Assembly: GCA_018065085.1 (NCBI GenBank)
Contig: JAGHUA010000013.1
Coordinates: 32,910 to 96,909 of the forward strand
DNA length: 64,000 bases
Direction of reading: 5' to 3'
From: Candidatus Liminaster caballi
GTDB taxonomy: Bacteria; Bacteroidota; Bacteroidia; Bacteroidales; UBA3663
Under the pieces are notes generated by a model. That model saw only the letters and a list, made by a program, of their open reading frames with translations, made no database searches and was not told where the DNA came from. Each line of letters opens with the position of its first letter. The first letter of the stretch is position 1. Shown here piece after piece: positions 43,260-52,051 of this stretch. The position numbers and the translations under genes were made by a program.

Positions 43260-45302
43260 TTAGTTAATCAGATACAACTTTGTCTGTCCTTTCCACGTAC
43301 ACTTGACCGTGGCTCGTCCGTCAGCAATCTTTCCAATCTCGATGCTGACCGATGGGTCATTGGCCGTTGCACGGATGACAGAATCATCGTTCATCGGTGC
43401 ATAAACCTGATAGCGGCTCACGTCGGCATAACCGTTGGCATTAGTGAATCGTATCGGAGTATTTGGAATCTGCAGCTTACGCCCATCAACGGTAATAGTC
43501 ACCTGTGGCACAGACGGACGTTCGCACTTCACATTGTTCGATGAGAAACCGATGCCATGTAGGTCCATCAGGCCTACCGGACGCTGCGGAGACTGCTGGC
43601 GGTTGCCCCATCGTGGCTGTTCTGGCTGCTTTACCTCTGGGCCCTCAACGACGAGATAGATGGCATGCTTGCCTGAGAGACCTTCCACCTGAGGCACTGG
43701 CAGACGGTACATCGTGGCAGTCTTGCGTGCATCTGTCGGAACTTCGATTACCCCGAGTTCACGTCCCTTCCAAGTGTCGTTGGCATAAGGGCCATCGAGC
43801 ATCACATGGATGCGGAAGGCGCCGTTGCCGCCAGGGGTAAGGCAGACGTTGAGAGTTGTGCCGTCACCTGGCATTGTGCCAGCAAATGAACGGACGCCCT
43901 TAGCGTCGGCAGCAAGACCTCCGAAACCGAAATACTTGAATCCGACGATGCCGCCGTTCTTAATACCGGCCAGATCCATGTTGTCATTCCAGTTGTCGTG
44001 ATTATCCTGCATCCACTGCTGATCACTCATATACGCGGCAATTCCTGCCGAATAATATTGATAAGGGGGAAGCCCGAAAATCTGGAATCCCTCGGATGTG
44101 ACCTCTGCACCCATGTAGCAAGTACCGTCCGATGCGGTGGCCTTCCATGTCTCATCGGCTGCAAACGGATCATAGCCGCTGATGCGCACCTGACCGCCCT
44201 TGGCCACGGATTTCTTATCCCATTCGATGCGTACCGGAGCCACCATTGCCTGGCGTGCATAGCCGAAGTTACGTGGCGGACGATGATAGAACACGTACCA
44301 CTGACCGTTGATCTCTTGAAGCGAACCATGTGTATTGTGTCCGGCATTGGTAGTAGTAAGGTGAGTACCGTCGGCATTTGGCACAACGCCACGCGAATCA
44401 ACGAGTACGCCACCCGAACGCCAAGGTCCAAGAGGCGAATCGCCGTATGCATAGCGAAGCGCGGAGTTGGTCGATGAAAGTCCGTAGTCAGGGCCGCTGT
44501 ATCCCGAGAATACCATCACATATTTATTGCCCACCTGACGGATGGACGATGCCTCAAAGAAGTTAAATTCGCCAGGATTCTGATCTTTATATAATGCAGG
44601 ATATTGTGTTCCCTCCGGATCCTTCAGTTTGCCATAGCTGGCCGATGCCGGAATGAACGGATCGATTGGTGTTGTACCGGGACGCACAGAGTACATCGTG
44701 GTTGGATCGAGCTCACAAGCCACCGAATGCTGAAAACCATAGAACACATAGGCACGGAAACCTGTCTTATAGTCCGGATCCTTCTTATTGTCAATCGTTT
44801 CAACAAAAACCGAAGGGTCGAAATCGATCATCGAACCCTCAACGCATTCCCTTCCGTCGGCCGTTAGGTTTATAGGAGTGAACGGACCGTCAGGACGATC
44901 GCTCTTGCACACCATTGCCACGCGACGCCAGCCACGCGAATGAGGATAGAGATAATAGGTTTTCTTACCTGTTTCGCGGTCTTTGATTTCAACGAGATCC
45001 GGGGCAAACATTGTGTCCCATTGTCCGTTGACGTAATAGCTGAAGATCGAGCCCTCGTCACGCCATTGGCTGAGGTCTTCTACAGGTGCCGACCACATGC
45101 GGATGTCAGGGCCGCAATAGGCAGAATAGTTCACATCGTGCGAGCCGATGATATAAGCACGATACTTGCCTGGCTGGTCAGGATCTTCGAATACACGCGG
45201 CTCTCCATCTGGCAAATGTTCCCAAAGCGGAAGGTAAGGGTTCTGCGCCACAGCCGTCATTGCCAACGCAGCCGAAACCATCGCAACGATTGTCTTTTTC
45301 AT
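43260..45302 (-). CDS. Glycoside hydrolase family 43 with C-terminal carbohydrate-binding region
   Basis: A secreted glycosidase of 680 residues (signal peptide MKKTIVAMVSAALAMTAVAQ from the start at 45302). The N-terminal five-bladed propeller shows GH43 catalytic elements: FEDPDQPGKYRAYIIGS, MFAPDLVEI, MIDFDPSVFVE and the general-acid Glu in FFEASSIRQVGNKYVMVFSG. From about residue 420 a CBM6-like jelly-roll region follows (GIKNGGIVGFKYFGFGG, GRELGVIEVP). GH43 enzymes act on arabinose- or xylose-containing polymers, which would fit the arabinose operon, but the specificity is unknown. It ends in YLIN with no sorting tail. Confidence 0.9.
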   Translation of the reverse strand: MKKTIVAMVSAALAMTAVAQNPYLPLWEHLPDGEPRVFEDPDQPGKYRAYIIGSHDVNYSAYCGPDIRMWSAPVEDLSQWRDEGSIFSYYVNGQWDTMFAPDLVEIKDRETGKKTYYLYPHSRGWRRVAMVCKSDRPDGPFTPINLTADGRECVEGSMIDFDPSVFVETIDNKKDPDYKTGFRAYVFYGFQHSVACELDPTTMYSVRPGTTPIDPFIPASASYGKLKDPEGTQYPALYKDQNPGEFNFFEASSIRQVGNKYVMVFSGYSGPDYGLSSTNSALRYAYGDSPLGPWRSGGVLVDSRGVVPNADGTHLTTTNAGHNTHGSLQEINGQWYVFYHRPPRNFGYARQAMVAPVRIEWDKKSVAKGGQVRISGYDPFAADETWKATASDGTCYMGAEVTSEGFQIFGLPPYQYYSAGIAAYMSDQQWMQDNHDNWNDNMDLAGIKNGGIVGFKYFGFGGLAADAKGVRSFAGTMPGDGTTLNVCLTPGGNGAFRIHVMLDGPYANDTWKGRELGVIEVPTDARKTATMYRLPVPQVEGLSGKHAIYLVVEGPEVKQPEQPRWGNRQQSPQRPVGLMDLHGIGFSSNNVKCERPSVPQVTITVDGRKLQIPNTPIRFTNANGYADVSRYQVYAPMNDDSVIRATANDPSVSIEIGKIADGRATVKCTWKGQTKLYLIN

Positions 45303-45360
45303 AAAACTTTCTTTATAATTATTAATGAGTAAAACACGCTTAATATGCCGTTTTCGAGGG

Positions 45361-45392
45361 CAAAGATATAAAACAAATAAGAATTTTGCAAC
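45361..45392 (-). promoter_or_regulatory. Promoter for the GH43 gene
   Basis: On the minus strand TTG (from CAAC at plus 45389-45392), 20 nt, then TATCTTTG (plus 45368-45361). The leader is about 55 nt. This supports the start at 45302 over the longer frame. Confidence 0.7.
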
Positions 45393-45449
45393 ATTATTTG
45401 GTGTTTTTCGCTCAATTCGCACTTAAAAACATATAAATATGCAGTAATG

Positions 45450-45481
45450 TTTGGTCAATTCAAAAAGAAAACCTATCTTTG
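45450..45481 (+). promoter_or_regulatory. Promoter for the fimbrillin-like and LRR genes
   Basis: TTTG 45450-45453, 20 nt, TATCTTTG 45474-45481, about 50 bp ahead of the lipoprotein start. Confidence 0.8.
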
Positions 45482-45529
45482 CCACTATAATATGGTTAAT
45501 TTTACTTACCGGAAATAAAACAACAGACA

Positions 45530-46624
45530 ATGATATCAAACAGAATTCTCACACTGACGCTTGTTGCCGCCTGTGCTCTCAGCAGTTGCAATGACGATGT
45601 CTCTTCAGCAGGCAAGTCAACGAAAACCGGTCGTCTGATAGAAGTGGATGCCACATCCACGCCATTCAGCCGTGCTGTAGCCGAATCTGGCATCGACGAC
45701 CTGAAACGCGATGGTTTCATAATCTTGGCAAAGGACGACGTCACATCCGACAACTCAGTGCTTTATTTTGAAGACACCTGCAGCTACAACGGCAGGTCGT
45801 GGAAGTTCGGCGATAATCACGCATGGCCAATCGATGACTATACAGACGAGGAGATCCCGCTCGACTTCGCCGCATTCTATGCCCCATCATCCAAAATCGT
45901 TAAATATGACTACGCCAAGAACCTTGGTTCATTCCCAACCTATCAGTTGAATGATGTGTATATCTGTTTCGACAAACAGCCTGACGGAGGCGAAGATTGG
46001 ATGTATGCCCACGTTGAGGATCAGGTTTACGGCACAAATAACGGACGCATAAGCCTTGACTTTAAGCACATGCTGACACAGGTCTCAGTGAATGCGGTAA
46101 TCAAGAGTACTCTGCTCAATGAATATGAAAACTACTCTGTCGAGTTTCGCATTTATACGCCAAGCACACACTGGTTCTGTCTTGAATCTCATGAGTGGGA
46201 AAGTCTCGGTGATGACTTTGATAATACAGAACTGCAAATCACAGAGTTCAGCAACAACGATGTACCTGCTTCTACTGAAGGAATAGTCACTCCGCTAAAA
46301 TTAGGCACGATACATGGAGAGAAGTCAAACATGATCATACCTACACGCTGCGCAATCGAGGCTGTTTGCATTGGATATTATACCAATGATAACGGCGAAA
46401 CAGAAGGCGTCTCAGTTAGCCGCAGAGGTTTTGCTGATCAGCAGCAAGGTTGGGGCGAGTATATTGACCTCACACCGTATGCTGGCAAACGCGTTGAAAT
46501 TACCTACAAGATCGAACTCACCGGCGATGGCTATCGTCCGAAAGATGATATCGTGACAGACGACAGCGGCACACTCGACGAGATTGACGCTCCTGAGATC
46601 CGCGTTTTCGACTGGGAAGACTAA
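45530..46624 (+). CDS. Fimbrillin-family lipoprotein
   Basis: A 364-residue surface lipoprotein (signal ending ACALSSC, Cys20). Past a short linker it opens with GRLIEVDATSTPFSRAVAESG, the form in which Bacteroidetes fimbrillin-like (Mfa-like) proteins begin, including an Arg position near residue 48 where fimbrial subunits are cut. A transthyretin-like fold continues with LDFAAFYAPSSK, DFKHMLTQVSVNAVI and the late domain ITYKIELTGDGY. The DFKH-L segment is characteristic. Whether it is polymerised is unknown because no chaperone or anchor genes lie near. Probably co-transcribed with the LRR gene 33 bp downstream. Confidence 0.85.
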   Translation: MISNRILTLTLVAACALSSCNDDVSSAGKSTKTGRLIEVDATSTPFSRAVAESGIDDLKRDGFIILAKDDVTSDNSVLYFEDTCSYNGRSWKFGDNHAWPIDDYTDEEIPLDFAAFYAPSSKIVKYDYAKNLGSFPTYQLNDVYICFDKQPDGGEDWMYAHVEDQVYGTNNGRISLDFKHMLTQVSVNAVIKSTLLNEYENYSVEFRIYTPSTHWFCLESHEWESLGDDFDNTELQITEFSNNDVPASTEGIVTPLKLGTIHGEKSNMIIPTRCAIEAVCIGYYTNDNGETEGVSVSRRGFADQQQGWGEYIDLTPYAGKRVEITYKIELTGDGYRPKDDIVTDDSGTLDEIDAPEIRVFDWED

Positions 46625-46657
46625 CAGACAAACATTCATCCAGAAGACATCATAACT

Positions 46658-49600
46658 ATGAAAAAGATATTTTCTCTCGCTCTCATACTGGCAAGTGCCA
46701 TCACAGCTCAGGCATACGATTTCTCAGCCTCAAGTCCAACGACAGCGTTCTTCAATATCACCGACGCGACCAACAAATATGTGGAACTCACATACGACGT
46801 CAAGGGTCACAGTTCTTATTCCGGCTATTGCAACGTCAGCAGTGAGACAGTCAAATACAATGGCGTAACCTACACTGTGACCGGTGTGAGCGAATATGCT
46901 TTTGCCGGCAGTTCCATCACAAGCATCTATCTGCCACCTACAGCCAAGACCATTGGCCAATGTGCATTTAAGGACTGTACGGGACTGAGAAGCATAAACG
47001 CAGGAGAAGGCGCATGGAGTAATAATATGGGCGGTATTACTGCATTCAGCGACTCATTGTTCAAGGGATGCACTAAGCTTGAGGACCTCAGTATTTATGC
47101 GGGCATAAAAGGTTTGGGCCGCCACACTTTTGATGGCTGTACTAACATCCGTTATGTCTATGTCAGCAACGACAACGAATATTTTTCCTCCAACGACCAA
47201 GATAACGTACTCTACAACAAGGCTCTGAGCAGAATCTACCTCTATCCGGCTGCGCGTCGCGGTGAGGAATACAAAGCTCCTGCCTCGGTTGTAAATGTCT
47301 ATAACTCTGCTTTCAACAGCTGCAAATATCTCAAGCGAGTAAACCTTCCTGGTATTGTGTCCGTTTTCCCATACGGATTCTGCAACTGCGACAGCCTTGA
47401 GAGCATAGAGTTCGGTCCACAAGCCCAATATATTCAGGCATTGGCCATCACAGATAATAAAGCTCTGGCTAATCTCTATTTCAATGGTAAGACTACCATC
47501 CCTTACGTCAATGGTGCGGTATCAGGAAGCACACAGACTGTGTCATATCACATCCCGATGTTCTACAGGCAGGCATACCTTGATGGGACTTTCGATGGCA
47601 GTTCTTGCGGATGGAACAATACAAACATCAGTGCAAACATCATAGAGGAGTCTGTTGCCGACGAGGATGCCGACAAAGAAATCAATGGAGGTCGCGTCCC
47701 ATTGATGTATAAGCTCATTAACTATACCAGCGTGTATAAGCAAGTTGGTGTAACATGCAACCATAAGCCGTATGATACGAACCTCGATATTCCTTCAACG
47801 GTAGTCATCAATGGTGAGACATTCGATGTCATCCGTATTTGCAAGCGTGCTTTCTACAACAGCACGTGCGAGATGATCGAACTGCCAGAATCAATCAGTG
47901 GACTTGAAGAAGAGGCATTTTACGGATGCAAGGGTCTGCGCCATCTCAACGACATGCCGGTCGGCATCACAGGCATTCCTACCAATTGTTTTGTCAACTC
48001 ACCGAAACTTCTCGAACTTACACTTCCTGCCGGCGTTGCCAACATTTCCATCGGATGCTTTGTCGGCTGTACTGGTTTGAAAGAAATAAAGCTGAACGAG
48101 GCAAACAAGAGCTATAAAGTCATCGACGGAGTGCTCTACAACAGCACTGGAAAACACATCCAATGCTACCCTGCCGGCAAACGTGGCGAAGAGTTCTCCG
48201 TTCCCGACTCTGTCACTCGCATCCGCAATTTTGCATTCGCCGGCACCCGTTTCCTCAAACATGTAAAAATGGGCACTGACCTTGGTCAGGTCGGACCAAG
48301 TGCTTTTGCCGGTTGCCCTAACCTTGAGGACGTCTATTTCAATGACTCCATCTTCCGCATCGATGCCAAGGCATTCGTTGACGTGCCAAACCTTCATGAT
48401 CTCTATTTCACCAGCAAGACATCTGCCCCATTCATACGCGGTGCGTTCGACACCGACAACCTGCCCTATCTCCACATCCCATACGGCAGCAGGCAGCTCT
48501 ATCTCACTTACGTTCAGCCTCATCTCTCATATAGAATGACATGCGGCTGGGAACTGCTCGACCAGTCTTACATCATCGAGGATATCAACGACAACGGGGA
48601 CATGGGCAATGAAGTTCCGCTTTCTTACAGCATCCTCTCATCGTTCGCTAAGACCGTTCAGGTGATCGGCAACCGCGGCAACCGTTGTTCTTACACGGGC
48701 GATGTTGTCATCCCTTCGCACATCACCATCGACGGCGAGACCTACTCTGTGATCCGCATCGGCAAGTACGCATTCCGCGATAATACCTGCACCAGCATCT
48801 CTATCCCAGAGAGTGTCACCCGCATCGAAGTCGGTGCGTTCATGAACTCGCAGAAGCTTGAGGATGTTTCCTTCCTGCCAAGCCAGCTCGATTACATCCA
48901 GGACTCCCTTTTCTACGGCTGTCCTGAGCTCCGCAGCATCACCATTCCGCTCAATGCGCAATTGGGCACATACGACGAAGAAGAAAATCTGTTCCCCAGC
49001 TATGCCACTTTTGCCAACTGTCCGAAGCTTGTGGAGTTCGTCATCGAGTCAGGAAACTCTTCCTTATCGGAAGCCGACGGTGTGCTCTTCAACAGGACCA
49101 AGTCGCAGCTCCTCTGCTACCCTGGCGGTAAGACAGATGACGTATATGAGATGCCAGAAACCGTGAAAATGGTTCGTAACAGTGCATTTGCCGGCAACAA
49201 ATTTCTCAAGCGTCTCATAGTCAATGATGCCTGCACTACCATATATCCTTTCACCTTCTACGACTGCGACAGCCTTGCCTATATTCACTTCGGCGAGAAC
49301 TTCTCTCTGGCACAGAGTCCTCTATTCAACGGTTCGATAGAAGACAACAAAAGAGTTGACTTCTGGTTCAAGAACAAGACTACAGTACCAAATGCAAGCG
49401 GTCTGTTCGATATTATCCTTGGTTATGTCCATGTTCCGCTTGGTCTTCTCAACAAATATAAGGATGAAGGTTATTCCTTAGGATTCGATATGGCCAATTC
49501 AATCAGTGACTTCGCGACAGACGATGCCGATCTGTATGTCACCTACGAGAAAGGCGTATCAGCACCATTGATTTATAAATTAGAATCAGATGCCGACAAG

Positions 49601-51262
49601 ACCGTATCACTGCGCCTCAATTACACCTATAATCCTTATAATTATAGAGAATCTGAAGGATATCATGGCGATGTAGTGATACCTGATCATGTCACCATCG
49701 ATGGTGTGCGCTATGCTGTGGTAAGCGCCCAGTCTAGCATCTATAGCAAATTTGAAAACATCACGCTCCCATCGACATTCACCACGATTGCCTCTTATGC
49801 CATTGAAGGCAGTTTTTCCCTTCCAAAGTCAATCACTTTCAGCGAGGGAACGACAGAGATTGCTTCTAAAGCTTTTTCGAGCTGCTATGCCCTGGAAACA
49901 GTCAATCTGCCAGCGTCACTCACCACTATTGGTGACGGCATATTCTACTACACCCGAAAAGTCAAGAACATCAACATTGCAGCAGGCAATCCTAACTTCA
50001 CAAGCATCGACGGTGTGCTGTACAAGAAACTCAGCGGAGGCAATCTCGGCATCTTCTGCTGTCCAACAGGCAAAATCGGTTCGCTGGTAATGCCTTACAA
50101 CGTCACTACCATAATGCGATATGCCTTTAGCGAATGTACTTTGGATTATGTAGAAAGCCCAGCAACCACAATTGATCCAAATGCGTTCAATGGTGCAAAC
50201 ATAGGCAAACTCAACCTGACCGAGGACAGCAACCTGACTCTGAGTGTATCTGCATTCGGCGAAGCAGGATGTTCTGGCAGACTTGAAGAGGTTCACTTGC
50301 ATGCAGACAATGTAACATCAGCTTACAATGCATTCGATTCGTATAATGTCCAGAAGCTGTTCCTTTTTGGCCGCAACAAGATCAAAAACAGTTTCTATAC
50401 TGGCACTACTGGCACAGGAGGCATGAGAGGAAATCTGAAGTGCAAAGATCTTTACGTTCGCTATGATCGTATGGGTGACTACAACTCAACCGATAACGAA
50501 TGGGCATTATACAATTCAAGGCTCATCGGCATCTATGGCAACTACACATTCAACGATGCTGACGACTCAGAGCACATTGACGAAATCTATGCTATCAACT
50601 GTGATGCAACCCTGTCGTTCAAGAATGGAAACTGGCGTGCAGCCTACCTGCCGTTCGAAATTCCTTTTGAGACACTTGAGGAGAATGGAATTGAAGTCAG
50701 CGAACTGCAATATGTGGAAGAGAAACAAGATGGTGAGGTCGAGATCAATTTCTCTCGCATCACATCATACGTCACTCCTACATTCAAACCGCTCATCATG
50801 CGTACAGAATCAGCGATGAATAAAACCATCACACTTAAGAATGTCCGCATCCTACCATCGGTCAACGATTCGACGTATAACTACGAGACGTCTAATTATA
50901 CCGTCACATTCCTCGGCTCATCAACAGGTGTTCCTGGAAAGTTAATGTACGATGGCGGATATTATGCCCTTGGCGGCGGTCGTCTGGCCAAGGTCAGCAG
51001 TCCTTCCGTATCTCTCGGTCCTAATCGCTGGTGCATGAACTATACGATCAATAATGATTCGGCTCCTGCCCCAAACTTCCGTATCGGCTACCAGGATGGA
51101 GAGGATGGTGAAACCACCTTCATCGACGTGGTCTTCGATAATACAGACAACGCATCATCGTTCCTGAACTCTTCTATATATAATATAAATGGTACACGCG
51201 TGCGCGACATGCAGTCTCCTGGTCTCTATGTCCGCAATGGCCATAAGGTAATGGTAAAATAA
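46658..51262 (+). CDS. BspA-type leucine-rich repeat surface protein, 1534 residues
   Basis: An exported protein (signal MKKIFSLALILASAITAQA) built of LRR_5/BspA repeats such as SVTRIEVGAFMNSQKLEDVSF and PKSITFSEGTTEIASKAFSSC. It is organised in larger modules of about 300 residues, starting near 25, 347, 650 and 966. Modules after the first open with PL-Y (a beta strand), then GDVVIP-like and IDGETY-V-RI. The first three end with a KT-x-P-x-G segment and a Y-HVP or H-IP motif. The C-terminus, IYNINGTRVRDMQSPGLYVRNG, resembles the sorting/anchoring tail of Prevotella-type secreted proteins. BspA proteins bind host matrix and other bacteria; here this is inference. Confidence 0.9.
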   Translation: MKKIFSLALILASAITAQAYDFSASSPTTAFFNITDATNKYVELTYDVKGHSSYSGYCNVSSETVKYNGVTYTVTGVSEYAFAGSSITSIYLPPTAKTIGQCAFKDCTGLRSINAGEGAWSNNMGGITAFSDSLFKGCTKLEDLSIYAGIKGLGRHTFDGCTNIRYVYVSNDNEYFSSNDQDNVLYNKALSRIYLYPAARRGEEYKAPASVVNVYNSAFNSCKYLKRVNLPGIVSVFPYGFCNCDSLESIEFGPQAQYIQALAITDNKALANLYFNGKTTIPYVNGAVSGSTQTVSYHIPMFYRQAYLDGTFDGSSCGWNNTNISANIIEESVADEDADKEINGGRVPLMYKLINYTSVYKQVGVTCNHKPYDTNLDIPSTVVINGETFDVIRICKRAFYNSTCEMIELPESISGLEEEAFYGCKGLRHLNDMPVGITGIPTNCFVNSPKLLELTLPAGVANISIGCFVGCTGLKEIKLNEANKSYKVIDGVLYNSTGKHIQCYPAGKRGEEFSVPDSVTRIRNFAFAGTRFLKHVKMGTDLGQVGPSAFAGCPNLEDVYFNDSIFRIDAKAFVDVPNLHDLYFTSKTSAPFIRGAFDTDNLPYLHIPYGSRQLYLTYVQPHLSYRMTCGWELLDQSYIIEDINDNGDMGNEVPLSYSILSSFAKTVQVIGNRGNRCSYTGDVVIPSHITIDGETYSVIRIGKYAFRDNTCTSISIPESVTRIEVGAFMNSQKLEDVSFLPSQLDYIQDSLFYGCPELRSITIPLNAQLGTYDEEENLFPSYATFANCPKLVEFVIESGNSSLSEADGVLFNRTKSQLLCYPGGKTDDVYEMPETVKMVRNSAFAGNKFLKRLIVNDACTTIYPFTFYDCDSLAYIHFGENFSLAQSPLFNGSIEDNKRVDFWFKNKTTVPNASGLFDIILGYVHVPLGLLNKYKDEGYSLGFDMANSISDFATDDADLYVTYEKGVSAPLIYKLESDADKTVSLRLNYTYNPYNYRESEGYHGDVVIPDHVTIDGVRYAVVSAQSSIYSKFENITLPSTFTTIASYAIEGSFSLPKSITFSEGTTEIASKAFSSCYALETVNLPASLTTIGDGIFYYTRKVKNINIAAGNPNFTSIDGVLYKKLSGGNLGIFCCPTGKIGSLVMPYNVTTIMRYAFSECTLDYVESPATTIDPNAFNGANIGKLNLTEDSNLTLSVSAFGEAGCSGRLEEVHLHADNVTSAYNAFDSYNVQKLFLFGRNKIKNSFYTGTTGTGGMRGNLKCKDLYVRYDRMGDYNSTDNEWALYNSRLIGIYGNYTFNDADDSEHIDEIYAINCDATLSFKNGNWRAAYLPFEIPFETLEENGIEVSELQYVEEKQDGEVEINFSRITSYVTPTFKPLIMRTESAMNKTITLKNVRILPSVNDSTYNYETSNYTVTFLGSSTGVPGKLMYDGGYYALGGGRLAKVSSPSVSLGPNRWCMNYTINNDSAPAPNFRIGYQDGEDGETTFIDVVFDNTDNASSFLNSSIYNINGTRVRDMQSPGLYVRNGHKVMVK

Positions 51263-51280
51263 AAACATCACACATACAGG

Positions 51281-51326
51281 AAACTGTCCGCAATGCCTTG
51301 CAAGAGGTATTGCGGACAGTTTATTT
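51281..51326. terminator. Strong hairpin terminator between LRR and FNT genes
   Basis: A 14-bp exact stem (51281-51294 with 51309-51322) is extended by four pairs, one of them a wobble, around TGCAAG. TTTATTT follows on the plus strand. It lies between converging genes and may act for both. Confidence 0.8.
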
Positions 51327-51388
51327 ACGAAGCAATTCTTTTTCGAATTAAAGCAAAATAATTTCCCAACTTGGGAAGACCGGAACAA

Positions 51389-51991
51389 TTATTTATCTGG
51401 CATTACGATGCGATAGAGATTGCATCCGATGAAGTTTCCGACAACAATGCTAAGATAGAAAACAATAACGGGTATCGCATTGTCGGCAAGAAAAGAAACG
51501 GGAACGCAAAGATAATAGAAGGCATCAGCCACGCAGTGTGGGAAACCGCACATAATAAACAGCGGCACACCGAAAAGCAATGGCAGATTCTGGCCTTTGC
51601 GCGCAAAGGTAACAGCCGTGGTCATGATGAAACCGCAACCGATGGCAAGGATACCACCACGCAGAGGACCGACGGCAAGACGACCTTCTAGTATGTGCTG
51701 TGCAGTGTCCTGAAGCGGCATAGGCGAACAACGCACCAATAGCGACACGGCGAGGCATCCCAAAATATTGAACGCAAGAATCAGCAACAGCTGTCCAAGC
51801 TCGCCGCGCTTGATGAAGCCTGCCGTACCGGTGTAAAGCTTCAGCGCATAATGCACCACGGTAAGCAGACCGAAAGCAAAAAGCACTGCACCTATGATGC
51901 TCTTCTCGGCGAGATAGCCAAAACCAGCAATACCGATACACACACCTGCAAGGAAAGCAGAACGAAGTAAGTTAATGGTTTCTCTGTTCAT
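51389..51991 (-). CDS. Formate/nitrite transporter-like membrane protein
   Basis: A 200-residue polytopic membrane protein with about six hydrophobic segments. GFPHCVADAFYY resembles the FNT motif GFEHSVANM-F, and IVVGNFIGCNLYR the following GN-xGG region; TGTAGFIKRGELGQLL may be the cytoplasmic link. FNT channels are usually 250-290 residues, so this is a shortened version. It could carry formate, nitrite or another small anion, but the motif changes leave that open. It follows kefB-like on the same strand by 60 bp. Confidence 0.65.
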   Translation of the reverse strand: MNRETINLLRSAFLAGVCIGIAGFGYLAEKSIIGAVLFAFGLLTVVHYALKLYTGTAGFIKRGELGQLLLILAFNILGCLAVSLLVRCSPMPLQDTAQHILEGRLAVGPLRGGILAIGCGFIMTTAVTFARKGQNLPLLFGVPLFIMCGFPHCVADAFYYLCVPVSFLADNAIPVIVFYLSIVVGNFIGCNLYRIVMPDK

Positions 51992-52051
51992 AATTATCTT
52001 TTCTATTCTTTTGTCTTATTCATCATCCCTCTCAGAGTTAACCGAGTGGAC

